Assembly (NCBI RefSeq): GCF_030409335.1
Contig: NZ_JAUFPN010000038.1
Coordinates: 1-64,000 of the forward strand
Reading direction: 5' to 3'
DNA from: Paeniroseomonas aquatica
GTDB taxonomy: Bacteria; Pseudomonadota; Alphaproteobacteria; Acetobacterales; Acetobacteraceae
Length of the DNA: 64,000 bases
Numbering within the stretch: position 1 is the stretch's first letter; every line of letters begins with the position of its first letter. The notes under the pieces were generated by a model. The model did no database searches. It was not told the DNA's origin and saw only the letters and a list, made by a program, of their open reading frames with translations. Of this stretch, positions 51,781 through 62,193 are shown piece after piece. Both the position numbers and the translations under genes were made by a program.

Positions 51781-52524
51781 TCACGACATGGTCAGCCCGC
51801 CCGAGACGCTGAGCGTCTGGCCGGTGATGTAGCGCGAGCGGTCGGAGGCGAAGAACACGATCGCATCGGCGATCTCCTCGGGCTTCGCCACGCGCTTCAG
51901 CGGGATGACGCGGGCCAGCGCCTCGCGCATCCGCTCGGGCTGGGCGGCAAAGAGCGGCGTGTCGGTCGGCCCCGGGCAGACCACGTTGCAGGTGATCTCG
52001 TGGCGCGCCATCTCGCGCGCCAGCGACTTGGTGAAGGCGATGACGCCGCCCTTGGCGCCGGCATAGACCGTCTCGCCCATGCTGCCGACGCGCCCGGCGT
52101 CGCTCGCCACCGTCACCACCCTGCCGCCGCCGCCCTCCATCATCGGGTCGAGGAAGGCGCGCACGAAGCGCACGCAGCCGAGGTAGTTGATCTGCACGAT
52201 CTGTTCCCAGAACTCGGGCGGATTCTTCACGAAGGGCTCGATGCGGTCCCACCCGGCGGTGCTGATCACCGCATCGGCGCGCTTGACCTTCGCGTGCACG
52301 CCGGTGGCGAAGGCGGCGACCGCCTCGGGCTTGGTGACATCGAGCGGCAGCGCCTCGGCCTGGCCGCCGGCGGCGGCGATGCGCGCGGCCGTCTCGCGCG
52401 CGCCCTCGAGGTTGAGGTCGCCGATGAAGACGCGCGCCCCGACCTCGGCCAGGGCGAGGCAGGTGGCGCGCCCGATGCCGGAGGCGCCGCCGCTCACTAC
52501 GGCAACCTTGTCGTTGAGTTTCAT
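51781..52524 (-). CDS. badH: SDR dehydrogenase, 2-hydroxycyclohexanecarboxyl-CoA dehydrogenase-like (BadH)
   Basis: A 247-residue classical SDR: nucleotide loop GGASGIG (12-18), N113, S141, and Y154/K158 in ETVYAGAKGG. The stretch around VASDAGRVGSMGETVY and NVVCPGPTDTPL, and the ending LSVSGGLTMS, match what I recall of Rhodopseudomonas BadH. That enzyme oxidises 2-hydroxycyclohexanecarboxyl-CoA to the 2-keto compound with NAD. The BadI-like hydrolase that would use this product is the next gene, and the BadK-like hydratase gene ends 9 bases upstream. STAG replaces the common NNAG at 88-91. A 3-hydroxyacyl-CoA dehydrogenase for other substrates cannot be excluded. Confidence 0.85.
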   Translation of the reverse strand: MKLNDKVAVVSGGASGIGRATCLALAEVGARVFIGDLNLEGARETAARIAAAGGQAEALPLDVTKPEAVAAFATGVHAKVKRADAVISTAGWDRIEPFVKNPPEFWEQIVQINYLGCVRFVRAFLDPMMEGGGGRVVTVASDAGRVGSMGETVYAGAKGGVIAFTKSLAREMARHEITCNVVCPGPTDTPLFAAQPERMREALARVIPLKRVAKPEEIADAIVFFASDRSRYITGQTLSVSGGLTMS

Positions 52525-52533
52525 CTCTCGCTC

Positions 52534-53295
52534 CTACTTCCGTCTGCTTTCAAGGAAGGCCGAGACGCGCTTGCGCGCCTCCTCCGTGGTCATCAGCCGC
52601 CGCGTCGCGTCGTGCTCCATCGCGTAGCCGTCCGGGGCGCGGTCGGTCGAGGCGCGGATGCACGCCTTGCAGGCGGCCAGCGCCGGCCCCGCGAGGCCGG
52701 CCACCTGGTCGGCCAGCGCGCGCGCGCGCGCCGGCAATTCGGCGCCCGGCACCGCCCACTGGACGATGCCCAGGCGTTCGGCGGTGGCGCCGTCCACCAT
52801 GTCGTTGGCGAGGATGATGCGCGCCGCGACGCCGGGCCCGCACAGCCGGGTCAGCCGCTGCGTGCCGCCGGCGCCGGGGATCAGGCCGATGCCGGCTTCC
52901 GGCAGCCCGATCCGCGCCTCCTGCGCGGCGATCCGCAGGTCGCACGACAGCGCCAGTTCCAGCCCGCCGCCGAGCGCCGGGCCGTTGATCTCGGCGATGG
53001 TGACGAGCGGCAGCCGCTCGATGCGGTCATAGAGGTGATGGAAGGCCGCGACATGGCGCAGCATGTCGCGCACCCCGTCCTCGGCGCCGAACCGCCCGCC
53101 GATCTCCTTGAGATCGGCGCCGGCCGAGAAGAACCGCAGCGCGCTGCGGATGTGCAGCGCGCGCGGCAGGCCCTCGCGCTCGATCCCGTCGAGCAAGCGG
53201 TTGAAGCCGGCGAGGAACTCCTCGCTGATGGCATTGGCGGGCGCCCGGTTCATCGTCACCACGACGACGCCCTCGCGCCGCTCGACCTCGAACAT
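52534..53295 (-). CDS. enoyl-CoA hydratase family protein, possible BadK role
   Basis: A 253-residue crotonase, MFEVERREGVVVV at ATG 53295. FSAGADLKE (56-64) and ALGGGLELA form the oxyanion hole. The first catalytic acid is E133 (LPEAGIGLIPGAGG); the second site is Arg (R159). It probably hydrates cyclohex-1-ene-1-carboxyl-CoA to the 2-hydroxy compound, the step between the dehydrogenase and the BadH-like enzyme. The assignment rests on the operon more than on the sequence. It lies 32 bases after the ABC binding-protein gene. Confidence 0.87.
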   Translation of the reverse strand: MFEVERREGVVVVTMNRAPANAISEEFLAGFNRLLDGIEREGLPRALHIRSALRFFSAGADLKEIGGRFGAEDGVRDMLRHVAAFHHLYDRIERLPLVTIAEINGPALGGGLELALSCDLRIAAQEARIGLPEAGIGLIPGAGGTQRLTRLCGPGVAARIILANDMVDGATAERLGIVQWAVPGAELPARARALADQVAGLAGPALAACKACIRASTDRAPDGYAMEHDATRRLMTTEEARKRVSAFLESRRK

Positions 53296-53327
53296 CACGA
53301 TCCCTTTCCTTCCTTCCTGCGGGCGCC

Positions 53328-54530
53328 TCAGCCCATCCGGCAGGCCGCCGAGGGCGGCGGCGTCGCCTCGGCGGCCGGCAGCGTCATCTCGATCGCCCGG
53401 TGCACGCGACCGCCGTCGCGCACCACGCGGCCCATCAGGTTCGGCATCACCAGCTGATGGTCCTCGGCGCGCATGCGCACCATGCCGAAGGGCGATTCGA
53501 ATTCGAGGCCGTTCATCGCCCGCGCCACCTTGTCCGGATCGGTGCTCTCGGCCTTGCGGACCCCCTCGAAGATCAGGCGCATGCCGGTATAGGTCTCGGC
53601 CTCGTATTCGCCGGGGTCCTGGTTGAAGCGGCGGCGCCAGGCCTCGACGAAGCGGCGGTTCTGCGGCGTGTCGAGGGAGGCGTCGTAGTTGATGACGCCA
53701 TAGGAGCCGACCACGTCCTCGCCCGCCGCGCGCAGCGTCGTCGGCACGATGTAGGCGTGCCCGACGATCGTCAGCTCCGCCGACAGCCCGAACTGCCGCG
53801 CCTGCTTGGCGAAGTTGATCGCGTCCCCGCCCGAGAGCACCACCCACACCCCCTGCAGCCCGGCCGCCTTGAGCTGCGAGATGTAGGGCGCGTAGTCGCG
53901 CGTGCCGAGCGGCGGGAAGACGCTGAGCGCGACCTCCTTGCCGGCGTCCTGCGCCGCGCGGGTGAAGCCGGCCGCCGAATCGCGGCCCCAGACGTAGTCC
54001 GCCGCGCAGATGCCCCATTTGCGCTCCGGCCGGCCGCGCAGCCACGGCCCCACCACCATCAGGTCCATCGCATCGGAATGGTTGGCGCGGAACAGCCGCC
54101 GCCCGCAGGCCTCGCCCGTCAGCCGGTCGGCCTTGTTGACCGTCGAGACATAGAGCGCGTTCCACCGCTCGAGCTGGCCCGCGATGGCAAGGCCGCTCGC
54201 CGAGGAGATCGCGCCGATCAGCAGGCCGTGGCCGCCGAGGGCCAGGCGCTCGGCGGCGCGGCGCGCGGCGTCGGGGTTGCTCTGCTCGTCGCCGATGCGG
54301 AACTCCACCTGCCGCCCGTCGATGCCGCCGGCGGCATTGGCCTCGTCCACCGCGAACTGCACGCCGCGGATCACCTCCTCGCCCAGCACGGCATAGGCGC
54401 CGGTTTGCGAGGTGGGCACGCCGACGCGGATCGGCTCGCGCCGCGCCTGGGCGCGCGCCGCCCCGGCGAGCCCGGCGGCGAATGCGCCGAAGGCGGCGGC
54501 GCCGATGATCGCTTCTCTCCTGGTGCGCAT
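53328..54530 (-). CDS. Liv-type ABC substrate-binding protein
   Basis: A 400-residue periplasmic binding protein with a signal containing RREAIIGAAAFGAFAAG (cut near ARAQA). IRVGVPTSQTGAYAVLGEE and FRIGDEQSNPDAARRAAERL follow, typical of receptors for branched-chain amino acids or aromatic and alicyclic acids. The four transporter genes livH, livM, livG and livF lie directly upstream, the last 27 bases away, so this is a complete uptake system. The catabolic genes downstream suggest the ligand is a cyclohexanecarboxylate-like acid. Confidence 0.93.
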   Translation of the reverse strand: MRTRREAIIGAAAFGAFAAGLAGAARAQARREPIRVGVPTSQTGAYAVLGEEVIRGVQFAVDEANAAGGIDGRQVEFRIGDEQSNPDAARRAAERLALGGHGLLIGAISSASGLAIAGQLERWNALYVSTVNKADRLTGEACGRRLFRANHSDAMDLMVVGPWLRGRPERKWGICAADYVWGRDSAAGFTRAAQDAGKEVALSVFPPLGTRDYAPYISQLKAAGLQGVWVVLSGGDAINFAKQARQFGLSAELTIVGHAYIVPTTLRAAGEDVVGSYGVINYDASLDTPQNRRFVEAWRRRFNQDPGEYEAETYTGMRLIFEGVRKAESTDPDKVARAMNGLEFESPFGMVRMRAEDHQLVMPNLMGRVVRDGGRVHRAIEMTLPAAEATPPPSAACRMG

Positions 54531-54557
54531 GACGTTCCTTCTCTTCCCTGGTTGACG

Positions 54558-55252
54558 CTAGACGCCGAGATGCTCGTGCAGCACCGTCTCGTCGAGGCCG
54601 GCAACCGGCCCCGAGGCGACGATCCTGCCCTTCGCCATCGCATGAAACTGCCGCGCGGCGCGGCGGATCAGCCCGAGATGCTGCTCGATCAGCAGCAGCG
54701 CGGTGCCTTCGCGCGTCGCCAGGCGGTCGAGCGCCTCGCCGAGCTCGTCCACCACCACCGGCGCGAGCCCCTCGCTAGGCTCGTCGAGGATGAGCAGGTC
54801 CGGGTTGGCCATCAGCGCGCGCCCGATGGCGAGCATCTGCTGCTGCCCGCCCGACAGCGCGGTGCCCGGCGTCGCCGCGCGCTCGGCGAGGATGGGGAAC
54901 ATCGCGCACACCGAGGCGAGCGTCCATGGCCCCGGCCGCCGCACCGCGGCGCCGAGCAGGAGGTTCTCGCGCACCGTCAGGTTGGGCAGGATGCGCCGGC
55001 CCTGCACCACCACCGCGATGCCCGCCCGCGCCGCCCGGTAGGGCCGCAGCGGCAGCGTCTGCGCCGCCCCGTGGAAGCGCACCGCGCCAGCCCGCACCCG
55101 CGCCAGCCCGAGCACGGCATTGACCGTGGTGGTCTTGCCCACGCCGTTGCGCCCGACCAGCGCCACGCGCTCCCCCTCGGCCACCGCCAGGCTGACGCCG
55201 TGCAGGATATGCGCCTCGCCGTAGAAGGCGTGCACGCCGTCGAGTTCGAGGA

Positions 55253-55256
<4 letters not shown>
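54558..55256 (-). CDS. livF: ABC transporter ATP-binding protein LivF
   Basis: A 232-residue ATPase with Walker A GRNGVGKT (35-42), signature LSGGQQQ and Walker B LLILDEPSEGL; the short length and GPVAGL..VLHEHLGV ending are typical of LivF. It pairs with LivG to drive the permeases LivH and LivM. It starts in an ATGA overlap with livG. The signature motif is intact, unlike the variant one in LivG. Confidence 0.94.
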
Positions 55257-55959
<703 letters not shown>

Positions 55960-55963
<4 letters not shown>

Positions 55964-56922
55964 GCCTCGGCCCCGTGCCGCCGGCGCAGCCGCCGCGGCA
56001 GGCCCGACAGCCCGTCCGGCAGGAACACCATGACCAGCACCAGCAGGATGCCAAGCAGGCCGAGCCAGCGCTCGGTCACCTCGACCAGCTGCTCGCGCAG
56101 CAGGAAATAGACCGCCGCGCCGGCGAGCGGCCCCCATACCGTGCGCGTGCCGCCGAGCAGCGCCATGATCAGCGCCGAGCCCGAGACGCTCCAATGCACC
56201 GTCTCAGGGGAGACGAAGCCGTTGTAGAGCACGTAGAGCACGCCGCCCGCCGCGGCGATGCCGCCCGACAGCGCGAACACCGCCGCGCGCGGCAGCACCG
56301 TGCCATAGCCGAGGAAGCGGGCGCGTTCCTCGTTCTCCCGGATCGCCTCGGTCAGCAGGCCGAAGCGGCTGCGCGCGAGCAGCGCGGCGAGCGCGGCCAG
56401 CGCCACCATCGCCAGCCAGGCGATGAGGAACATTCCCTCGGCCCGCTGGAAGGTGGCGGCGGGCAGGCCGAAGATCTCGCGCGGCAGGGCCACGGTCAGC
56501 CCGTCGGCGCCGCCGGTCACGCCGCGCGCCTTGTTCGCCGCCTCGAAGCAGGCCTGGCCGAGGGCGAGCGTCAGCATGGCGAAGGCGATGCCGTGCACCC
56601 GCACGACGATCAGCCCGAGGCCGAAGCAGACCGCCGCCACCGCCAGCACGGCCAGCGGCAGCGCCGCTTCCGCCGGCAGCAGCCCGGGCGCGCCGAGGCC
56701 GATGCCGGCGAGATAGGCGCCGGCGCCGAACATCGCCGCATGACCGAAGCTGACCATGCCGTTCTGCCGCGCCAGCACGCCGACGGACAGCGCGAGGATG
56801 GCGTAGATGCAGGCCTGCGCCAGCAGCGAGAGCAGCACGCCCGGCGGCACCAGCGCCGCGATCGCCGGCCCCGCCGCCGCTGCCGCCAGCGCCCCGGCGG
56901 CGATCCGCCCTGCCCCGCTCAC
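55960..56922 (-). CDS. livM: ABC transporter permease LivM
   Basis: A 320-residue inner-membrane permease with about eight to ten hydrophobic segments. It has the LivM landmark block LSVGVLARQNGMVSFGHAAM near residues 42-61 and the cytoplasmic coupling segment AIRENEERARFLGYG. Translation starts at GTG 56922 in a GTGA overlap with livH. The C-terminus is short and basic (RRLRRRHGAEA). It forms the translocation channel with LivH. Confidence 0.92.
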
Positions 56923-57767
56923 AGCCGCTTCCCCGCCAGCCCGGTCGGCCGCCACAGCAGCACCGCCGCCATGGTCAGGAACGGGATCAGCGCCGCGATG
57001 TCGGGCAGCAGCACCGCGCCCAGCACCTGCACCTGGCCGAGCAGCAGCGCCGCCAGCGCCGCGCCGCCCAGGCTGCCCAGCCCGCCCACCACTACCACCA
57101 CGAAGCAATCCACCAGGATCTGCCCGCCCATCGCCGGGGACAGCGACAGGAACGGCGCGGCGATCACCCCCGACACCCCGGCCAGCGCGGCGCCGAGCGC
57201 GGTGACCAGCATCGCCACCGCGTCGGTGTTCACCCCCTGCACGGCGGTGATCGCCGGATCGAGGCTCGCGGCGCGGACGAACAGCCCGGCGCGGGAACGG
57301 TGCAGCCAGGCCAGCAGCGCGGCGGTCAGCGCCGCCGCCATGGCGATCACCGCCAGGCGATAGACCGGGAAGGCGTCGCCGCCCAGCGCGACGGAACCCG
57401 CCAGCAGCGCCGGCGCATCCATCGAGCGGCCCTCGGTGCCCCAGATCCACTGCACCGCATCCTCGATCACCAGCAGCAGGCCGAAGGTGACGATCACCGT
57501 CACCAGCGGGTCGCGGTCCTGCAAGGCGCGGAACACCAGCCGGTCGAGCACTGCGCCGAACAGCGCCAGCACCACCGCGCTCGCCGCCAGCCCGGCCCAG
57601 AAGCCGCCCGCCTGCGCCGCCGTGTAGCCGGCATAGGCGCCGAGCATGTAGAAGGCGCCATGGCCGAAATTGACCACGCGCCGCAGCCCGTAGATCAGCG
57701 CCAGCCCCGCCGCCAGCACCAGCAGCAGGCTGCCATAGACGAGGCCGTTGAGGATCTGGATGGTCAC
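56919..57767 (-). CDS. livH: ABC transporter permease LivH
   Basis: A 282-residue inner-membrane permease, starting at GTG 57767 in a GTGA overlap with the tetR stop. It shows the LivH hallmark GLALIYGLRRVVNFGHGAFYMLGA near residues 21-44 (quoted in parts: YGLRRVVNFGHGAF), a C-terminal VVVVVGGLGSLGGAALAALL and about eight hydrophobic segments. It is the first transporter gene after the regulator, so transporter and regulator are made from one message. Confidence 0.93.
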   Translation of the reverse strand: MTIQILNGLVYGSLLLVLAAGLALIYGLRRVVNFGHGAFYMLGAYAGYTAAQAGGFWAGLAASAVVLALFGAVLDRLVFRALQDRDPLVTVIVTFGLLLVIEDAVQWIWGTEGRSMDAPALLAGSVALGGDAFPVYRLAVIAMAAALTAALLAWLHRSRAGLFVRAASLDPAITAVQGVNTDAVAMLVTALGAALAGVSGVIAAPFLSLSPAMGGQILVDCFVVVVVGGLGSLGGAALAALLLGQVQVLGAVLLPDIAALIPFLTMAAVLLWRPTGLAGKRL

Positions 57768-58492
57768 CGCGCCGCCTCCGCCCGCCGTTGCGCGCCGAGC
57801 GGCGTGAGCAGCGCGCCGAGCAGCATCTCAAGGCTGTCGGCGATGTAGTCGTCGATCGTCATCCGCCCCGCCAGCCGCCAGGTCTTGAGCGCCCATCCAT
57901 GCGCCATCATCACCACGCGATAGGCGGTCAGCTCGGCATCCACCGGCCGGAACAGCCCCTGCGCGATGCCGTCGCTGATGCAGTCGGCGATCAGCGCATT
58001 CGTCTCGACCTCGCGCCGCTTGATGTGCTCGCGCAACGAGCGGCGCAGCGAACGCGATTCCTGATAGGCGAGCAGGGTCGCCTCGGGCCTTTCGGCGACG
58101 ATCCGGCAATAGGTATCCACCGCGGCGGCGAAGCGCGCGAGCGGATCGCGCAACCCGGCGAGCGCCGCCGGGATACTGCTGGCATAGGCATCAAGCAGGC
58201 TGTCGAGGACCAGGAGCAGGAGTTCCTCCTTGTCCTCGACATAGTTGTAGATGAGCCCGGGGCTGACGCCGACGCGAAGGGCGATGTCGCGCATCGTCGC
58301 CGCGTGATAGCCGCGGCGCCCGAACAATTCGCCCGCCGCCTCGGTGATCTGGGCCCGGCGCTCGGCGGTCAGCCTGGCCGCGGCGGGCTGGCCGCCGCCG
58401 GCCGCGCGCGCCGACACGGGGGCACCGCGTCCCGCGCTCACCGACCGGCTCCGCGTGCGCCGGTGTCCCGCCGGGGCGCCATGCCGCGGCAC
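57764..58492 (-). CDS. TetR-family repressor heading the alicyclic-acid operon
   Basis: A TetR regulator of up to 242 residues. The helix-turn-helix is MRDIALRVGVSPGLIYNYV, preceded by ITEAAGELFGRRGYHAAT, and the C-terminal ligand domain is all-helical. The start is uncertain: GTG 58492 gives a 40-residue Arg-rich leader, while GTG 58441 or 58417 give a normal TetR length. It is the first gene of the operon running to 46967, with livH overlapping its stop. It probably represses the whole operon from the dyads at 58496-58536 and is released by an acyl-CoA or free acid (inference). Confidence 0.88.
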   Translation of the reverse strand: MPRHGAPAGHRRTRSRSVSAGRGAPVSARAAGGGQPAAARLTAERRAQITEAAGELFGRRGYHAATMRDIALRVGVSPGLIYNYVEDKEELLLLVLDSLLDAYASSIPAALAGLRDPLARFAAAVDTYCRIVAERPEATLLAYQESRSLRRSLREHIKRREVETNALIADCISDGIAQGLFRPVDAELTAYRVVMMAHGWALKTWRLAGRMTIDDYIADSLEMLLGALLTPLGAQRRAEAAR

Positions 58493-58495
58493 TTC

Positions 58496-58521
58496 CGCCC
58501 GCCCGCCCGGGCGGGCGGGCG
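58496..58521. repeat. 26-base perfect GC palindrome upstream of tetR
   Basis: A perfect palindrome of 13-base arms built from repeated CGCC/GGCG units, with no loop, lies between the Nudix gene stop (58559) and the tetR start. It may be the terminator of the Nudix/coaA transcript, or a structural operator. No T-tract follows on either strand. Confidence 0.5.
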
Positions 58522-58522
58522 C

Positions 58523-58536
58523 CCTTCGATGGAAGG
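58523..58536. promoter_or_regulatory. possible TetR operator
   Basis: CCTTC-GATG-GAAGG at 58523-58536 is a 14-base inverted repeat about 30 bases upstream of the first possible tetR start. Its size and place suit autoregulation by the TetR protein. It differs from the GAACG-type dyads at 6961 and 7030, so those are probably bound by another regulator. Confidence 0.4.
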
Positions 58537-58558
58537 TCCGATCATCGCCGCGCGCCGG

Positions 58559-59368
58559 TCAACGCGGCGGCGCCCCGCCCGAGGCCGGCATGTCGTGGGC
58601 GAGGAAGATCTCGCCGCCATAGCCGGCGGCGAGCGGGATGCGGAGTTCGCGCCCGCCGGGGACGGCGCGCACGAATTCCGGCTCGACGGTGATGACGGGC
58701 GCGCTGCGCGCGGCGCCGATCGAGGCTTCGGCGGTGGTCTCGCGCGCCAGCTTCATCAGGTTGATGCGGGTCGGGAATATCATCTTGCGGCGCCCGTTGG
58801 CGGCATCGTCCAGCGCGTCGGCCGGCCGGATCCAGACGGAATCGACCGCCTCCCCGCCGTCATGCAGGGCGAGATGGTCCTCCGGCGCGACGGTTAGGAA
58901 GAAATGCGTGTCGAAGCGCTTGGGCTGGGTGCGCGGCGTGATCCAATGCGCGAAATGCACCAGCAGGTCGGTCGCCGGCACCAGGTCCTCGGCGGCGAGG
59001 ATATCGGCGAAGGCGGCCTCGCGGCGGCACAGCGCGGCGCGCGGCGCCTCCAGCCGCTGCACCACCTCGGCGCCGACCAGCCCCTGCTCGCCGCGCCGCC
59101 GGGCCAGCAGCACGCCGCATTCCTCGAAGGTTTCGCGCACCGCCGCGACGTGGATGGGCGTGGCGTGCGAAGCACCGCCGAGGGCCTCGGCGATCGCGGC
59201 ATCGTCCGGATCGACGCGGCCGCCGGGAAACACCAGCGCGCCCGAGGCGAAGTCGATCTCATGGTGGCGGACCACCATGAACACCTCCATGCCCTGCGGG
59301 CGGTCGCGCAACAGCAGCACGGTGGCGGCGGCGCGGGCGGAAACCGGGGAAGCGGGGCTGGCGGACAT
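58559..59368 (-). CDS. Nudix hydrolase of the NUDT19-like group
   Basis: A 269-residue Nudix protein. GALVFPGGRVDPDD (43-56) is followed by the catalytic RETFEECG (78-85). The Nudix box is interrupted and lacks the usual first Glu (Thr70 lies there), as in NUDT19-like proteins, which have an insertion in the box. FDTHFFLTVAP in the second half is also typical of that group. NUDT19 in animals hydrolyses CoA and acyl-CoA to 4-prime-phosphopantetheine forms, so this may be a CoA diphosphatase. It lies 83 bases after the pantothenate kinase gene. ATG 59368 was chosen at the end of the non-homologous leader. Confidence 0.83.
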   Translation of the reverse strand: MSASPASPVSARAAATVLLLRDRPQGMEVFMVVRHHEIDFASGALVFPGGRVDPDDAAIAEALGGASHATPIHVAAVRETFEECGVLLARRRGEQGLVGAEVVQRLEAPRAALCRREAAFADILAAEDLVPATDLLVHFAHWITPRTQPKRFDTHFFLTVAPEDHLALHDGGEAVDSVWIRPADALDDAANGRRKMIFPTRINLMKLARETTAEASIGAARSAPVITVEPEFVRAVPGGRELRIPLAAGYGGEIFLAHDMPASGGAPPR

Positions 59369-59451
59369 GGGCAGGGGAGCCTCGGGCGGCGTGCAGGCAG
59401 GGGCCGGCTGCACAGGCGGCGTGGGGCGCCATCGCGGCGCGGGGGGCGTGG

Positions 59452-60429
59452 TCAGTGGCGGCGCAGCAGCACCTCCCCCACGGCATGATCGCTGCGCTTG
59501 GACAGCACGAGCCGCGCGCGCTCGCGCGTCGGCGCGACATTGCGCCGGAGGTTGACGAGATTGACGCGGCGCCAGATGTCGCGCGCCATCGCCTCCGCCT
59601 CCGCGCGCGGCAGGTCGCGGTAGCGGTGGAAATAGGAGGCCGGGTCGCGGAAGGCGGTGCGCTGGAGCAGCAGGAAGCGTTCCAGGTACCAGGCCTCGAT
59701 GTCGGCGGTCTCGGCATCGACGTAGATCGAGAAGTCGAAGAAATCCGAGGCCACGACCGAGGTGGCGGTGGTCTGCAGCACGTTCAGCCCCTCGAAGATC
59801 AGGATATCGGGCCGGCGCACCGCCTGGTGCTCGCCGGGCACGATGTCGTAGGCGAGGTGCGAATAGACCGGCGCCTGCACCTCGAGCCCCGACTTTGCAT
59901 CGGCGAGGAAGCGGATCATCCGGCGCAGGTCGTAGCTTTCGGGAAAGCCCTTGCGGTGCATCAGACCGCGCTGTTCCAGCACCCGGTTCGGATGCAGGAA
60001 GCCGTCGGTGGTCACGAGATCCACCCGCGGATGGTCGGGCCAGCGCGCCAGCAGGAACCGCAGCGTGCGCGCGAGCGTGCTCTTGCCCACGGCGACGCTG
60101 CCGGCGATGGCGACGATGAAGGGCCGGTGTTCCGCCGCGCGGTCGAGGAAGGCCGCCTTCTCCGCCGCCAGCCGCCGCGCCGCCGCCACCTCGAGGTTGA
60201 TGAGGCAGGCGAGCGGGGTCAGCGTCTCGGTCACCTCGGCGAAGGAGACCGGCTCGCTCACGCCGCACAGCGCGGCGAACTCGGCTTCCGTCAGGGCGGG
60301 CGGCGTGCCGGCGGCGAGCGCGGCCCAGTCGCGCCGCGTGAACCGCTCCCATTCCTGCGGGCGCGGCTCCGCGCGGGGCGCGTCGAGGGCCGGCGCAAGG
60401 GCCGCGGCCAGCATGGCCGGACGCGGCAT
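59452..60429 (-). CDS. coaA: pantothenate kinase, type I
   Basis: A 325-residue type I (bacterial) pantothenate kinase, the first and controlling step of CoA synthesis. It shows the P-loop GSVAVGKST (110-118), then [10 protein letters not shown], the substrate segment [20 protein letters not shown] and FDFSIYVDA. Length and motifs are standard. It is followed on the same strand by the Nudix gene and preceded (88 bases) by a Baeyer-Villiger monooxygenase gene. A CoA-making enzyme here suits a region where nearly every pathway uses CoA thioesters. Confidence 0.95.
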   Translation of the reverse strand: MPRPAMLAAALAPALDAPRAEPRPQEWERFTRRDWAALAAGTPPALTEAEFAALCGVSEPVSFAEVTETLTPLACLINLEVAAARRLAAEKAAFLDRAAEHRPFIVAIAGSVAVGKSTLARTLRFLLARWPDHPRVDLVTTDGFLHPNRVLEQRGLMHRKGFPESYDLRRMIRFLADAKSGLEVQAPVYSHLAYDIVPGEHQAVRRPDILIFEGLNVLQTTATSVVASDFFDFSIYVDAETADIEAWYLERFLLLQRTAFRDPASYFHRYRDLPRAEAEAMARDIWRRVNLVNLRRNVAPTRERARLVLSKRSDHAVGEVLLRRH

Positions 60430-60517
60430 CAGCCGCCATGCTCCGCGCCGCGGGCGGCGCCGCGAGGAGGCGAAGAAACCATCGGAAAAGCCTCGAGGTG
60501 CATGGCGGTCCCCGGAA

Positions 60518-62158
60518 TCAGCTCAGCGCCACGCCGGCATAACCGCGCGCGGCGATGTCGTCGGCCCAACCGCGGTAGGCCGGCGCGCTGCCGGTGTAGC
60601 GCGCGACGCGGCGCACCTGCCGGCCCTTGACATTGACGTTGACGCCGGTCATCCATGAATCGACCTCCATGGAGAGCAGCCCCTTGGCGACCTCCATCAC
60701 ATGGTCCATCCACTTCGCCATCGCCTCGGGCGTCGCCTCGGCGCGCGTCAGGCCATTGGCCTGCATGTGGCGCAGCAGCCGGGTCACCCAGTCCACGTTG
60801 AACTCGATCGAGCGCGGGATGTTGCCGAGCGCGGCGTGCGGGCCGAGCAGCATGAACATGTTGGGGAAGCCGTCCTGCAACATGCCGACCAGGGATGTCG
60901 CGCCGTCCTTCCACATCTCCTTCAGCGTCACGCCGTCCTTGCCGCGGAAGTCGATGCGGTCGAAGGCGCCGCGCAAGGCGTCGAAGCCGGTGGCATAGAC
61001 GATGATGTCGAATTCGTAGTCCCGTTCGCTGGTGCGGATGCCGGTCCCGGTGATGCGCTCGATCGGCGTCTCGCGGGTGTCCACCAGCGTCACGTTCGGC
61101 TGGTTGTAGACCTCGTAGTAGTTGGTCTCGAGCGGCACGCGGCGGGTGCCGAAGCCGTGGTTGGTCGGGATCAGCTTCTCGGCGACCTTCTGATCCTTCA
61201 CCCGCTGGCGGATCTTGTTGGCGACGAAGTCCGAGATGACCCGGTTGGCCTCGCGGTTGGTCAGCATGTCCTTGAAGTTGCCGACCCAGATGCCGAAGCC
61301 GCGCTCGTTGTAGAGCTTCTCGAGGATCGCGTTGCGCTCCTCCTCGGACGCGTCGAAGGTGTTCTTGTCCATCGGCGTGTGCAGGAAGCAGGAGAAGGTC
61401 TCCTCGCAGCGACGGAAGATCTCGTCGTAGCGGGCGCGGATCTGCTCCATCTCCTCGGGCGCGATCCTGCCGTTGCCGAGCGGGGCGCACCAGTTCGGCG
61501 TGCGCTGGAAGACCACCAGTTCCCGCGCCATCTTGGCGACCTCCTGGATGGTCTGCACGCCCGAGGCGCCGGTGCCGATGACGGCGACGCGCTTGCCGGC
61601 GAAATCCACCGGCTCCTTGGGCCACAGGCCGGTGTGGAAGGACTGGCCGCGGAAGTCGCTGATGCCGGGGAAGTTCGGCATGGTCGGCGCCGACAGCGCG
61701 CCGATCGCGGTGATCAGGAAGCGCGAGCGGTGGCGGCTGCCATCCTCGAGCGTGACGGTCCAGCTGCGGCTGGCCTCGTCCCATTCGGCCGCCTTGACCC
61801 GCGCGTTGAACTGGATGTCGCGGCGCAGGTCGTATTTGTCGGCGACGCGGTTGAGGTAGCGCTCGGTCTCCGGCTGCGGGGCGAAATGCTCGCTCCAGCT
61901 CCATTCCTGCAGCAGGTCCTTGTCGAAGGAATAGCCATAGGAATAGCTCTCGGAATCGAAGCGGCAGCCGGGGTAGCGGTTCCAGTACCAGGTGCCGCCG
62001 ACGCCCGTGCCGGCCTCGAAGACGCGCGCGCGCAGGCCGAGCTCGCGCAGGCGGATCAGCTGGTAGAGGCCCGACATGCCGGCGCCGATCACGATGGCGT
62101 CGAAGGTGGTGCCAGGGGCGCCGGCGGGCGCCGCGCGCGTCTCGGTCATGGTGGTCAT
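60518..62158 (-). CDS. flavin-dependent Baeyer-Villiger monooxygenase
   Basis: A 546-residue class B flavoprotein monooxygenase. It has the FAD motif GAGMSG near residues 25-30, [19 protein letters not shown], the fingerprint [12 protein letters not shown] and the NADPH motif VIGTGASG. It closely resembles cyclohexanone- and steroid-type monooxygenases and shares architecture with the 31814 protein, but is a different subgroup (its middle has [15 protein letters not shown]). It would turn a cyclic ketone into a lactone. The next gene downstream on the minus strand is coaA, with an 88-base gap; the Bug gene at 62194 lies 35 bases upstream. Confidence 0.93.
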   Translation of the reverse strand: MTTMTETRAAPAGAPGTTFDAIVIGAGMSGLYQLIRLRELGLRARVFEAGTGVGGTWYWNRYPGCRFDSESYSYGYSFDKDLLQEWSWSEHFAPQPETERYLNRVADKYDLRRDIQFNARVKAAEWDEASRSWTVTLEDGSRHRSRFLITAIGALSAPTMPNFPGISDFRGQSFHTGLWPKEPVDFAGKRVAVIGTGASGVQTIQEVAKMARELVVFQRTPNWCAPLGNGRIAPEEMEQIRARYDEIFRRCEETFSCFLHTPMDKNTFDASEEERNAILEKLYNERGFGIWVGNFKDMLTNREANRVISDFVANKIRQRVKDQKVAEKLIPTNHGFGTRRVPLETNYYEVYNQPNVTLVDTRETPIERITGTGIRTSERDYEFDIIVYATGFDALRGAFDRIDFRGKDGVTLKEMWKDGATSLVGMLQDGFPNMFMLLGPHAALGNIPRSIEFNVDWVTRLLRHMQANGLTRAEATPEAMAKWMDHVMEVAKGLLSMEVDSWMTGVNVNVKGRQVRRVARYTGSAPAYRGWADDIAARGYAGVALS

Positions 62159-62193
62159 CGGGTTCGGTCCTTGCAGGATTGGCGGCGCGCCGG

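Noticed and set aside
58559-60439. A single long frame that could be read as a Nudix-kinase fusion
   Set aside because: The kinase motifs are in another frame (59452-60429). The upstream part of the long frame has no domain; the Nudix protein starts at ATG 59368.
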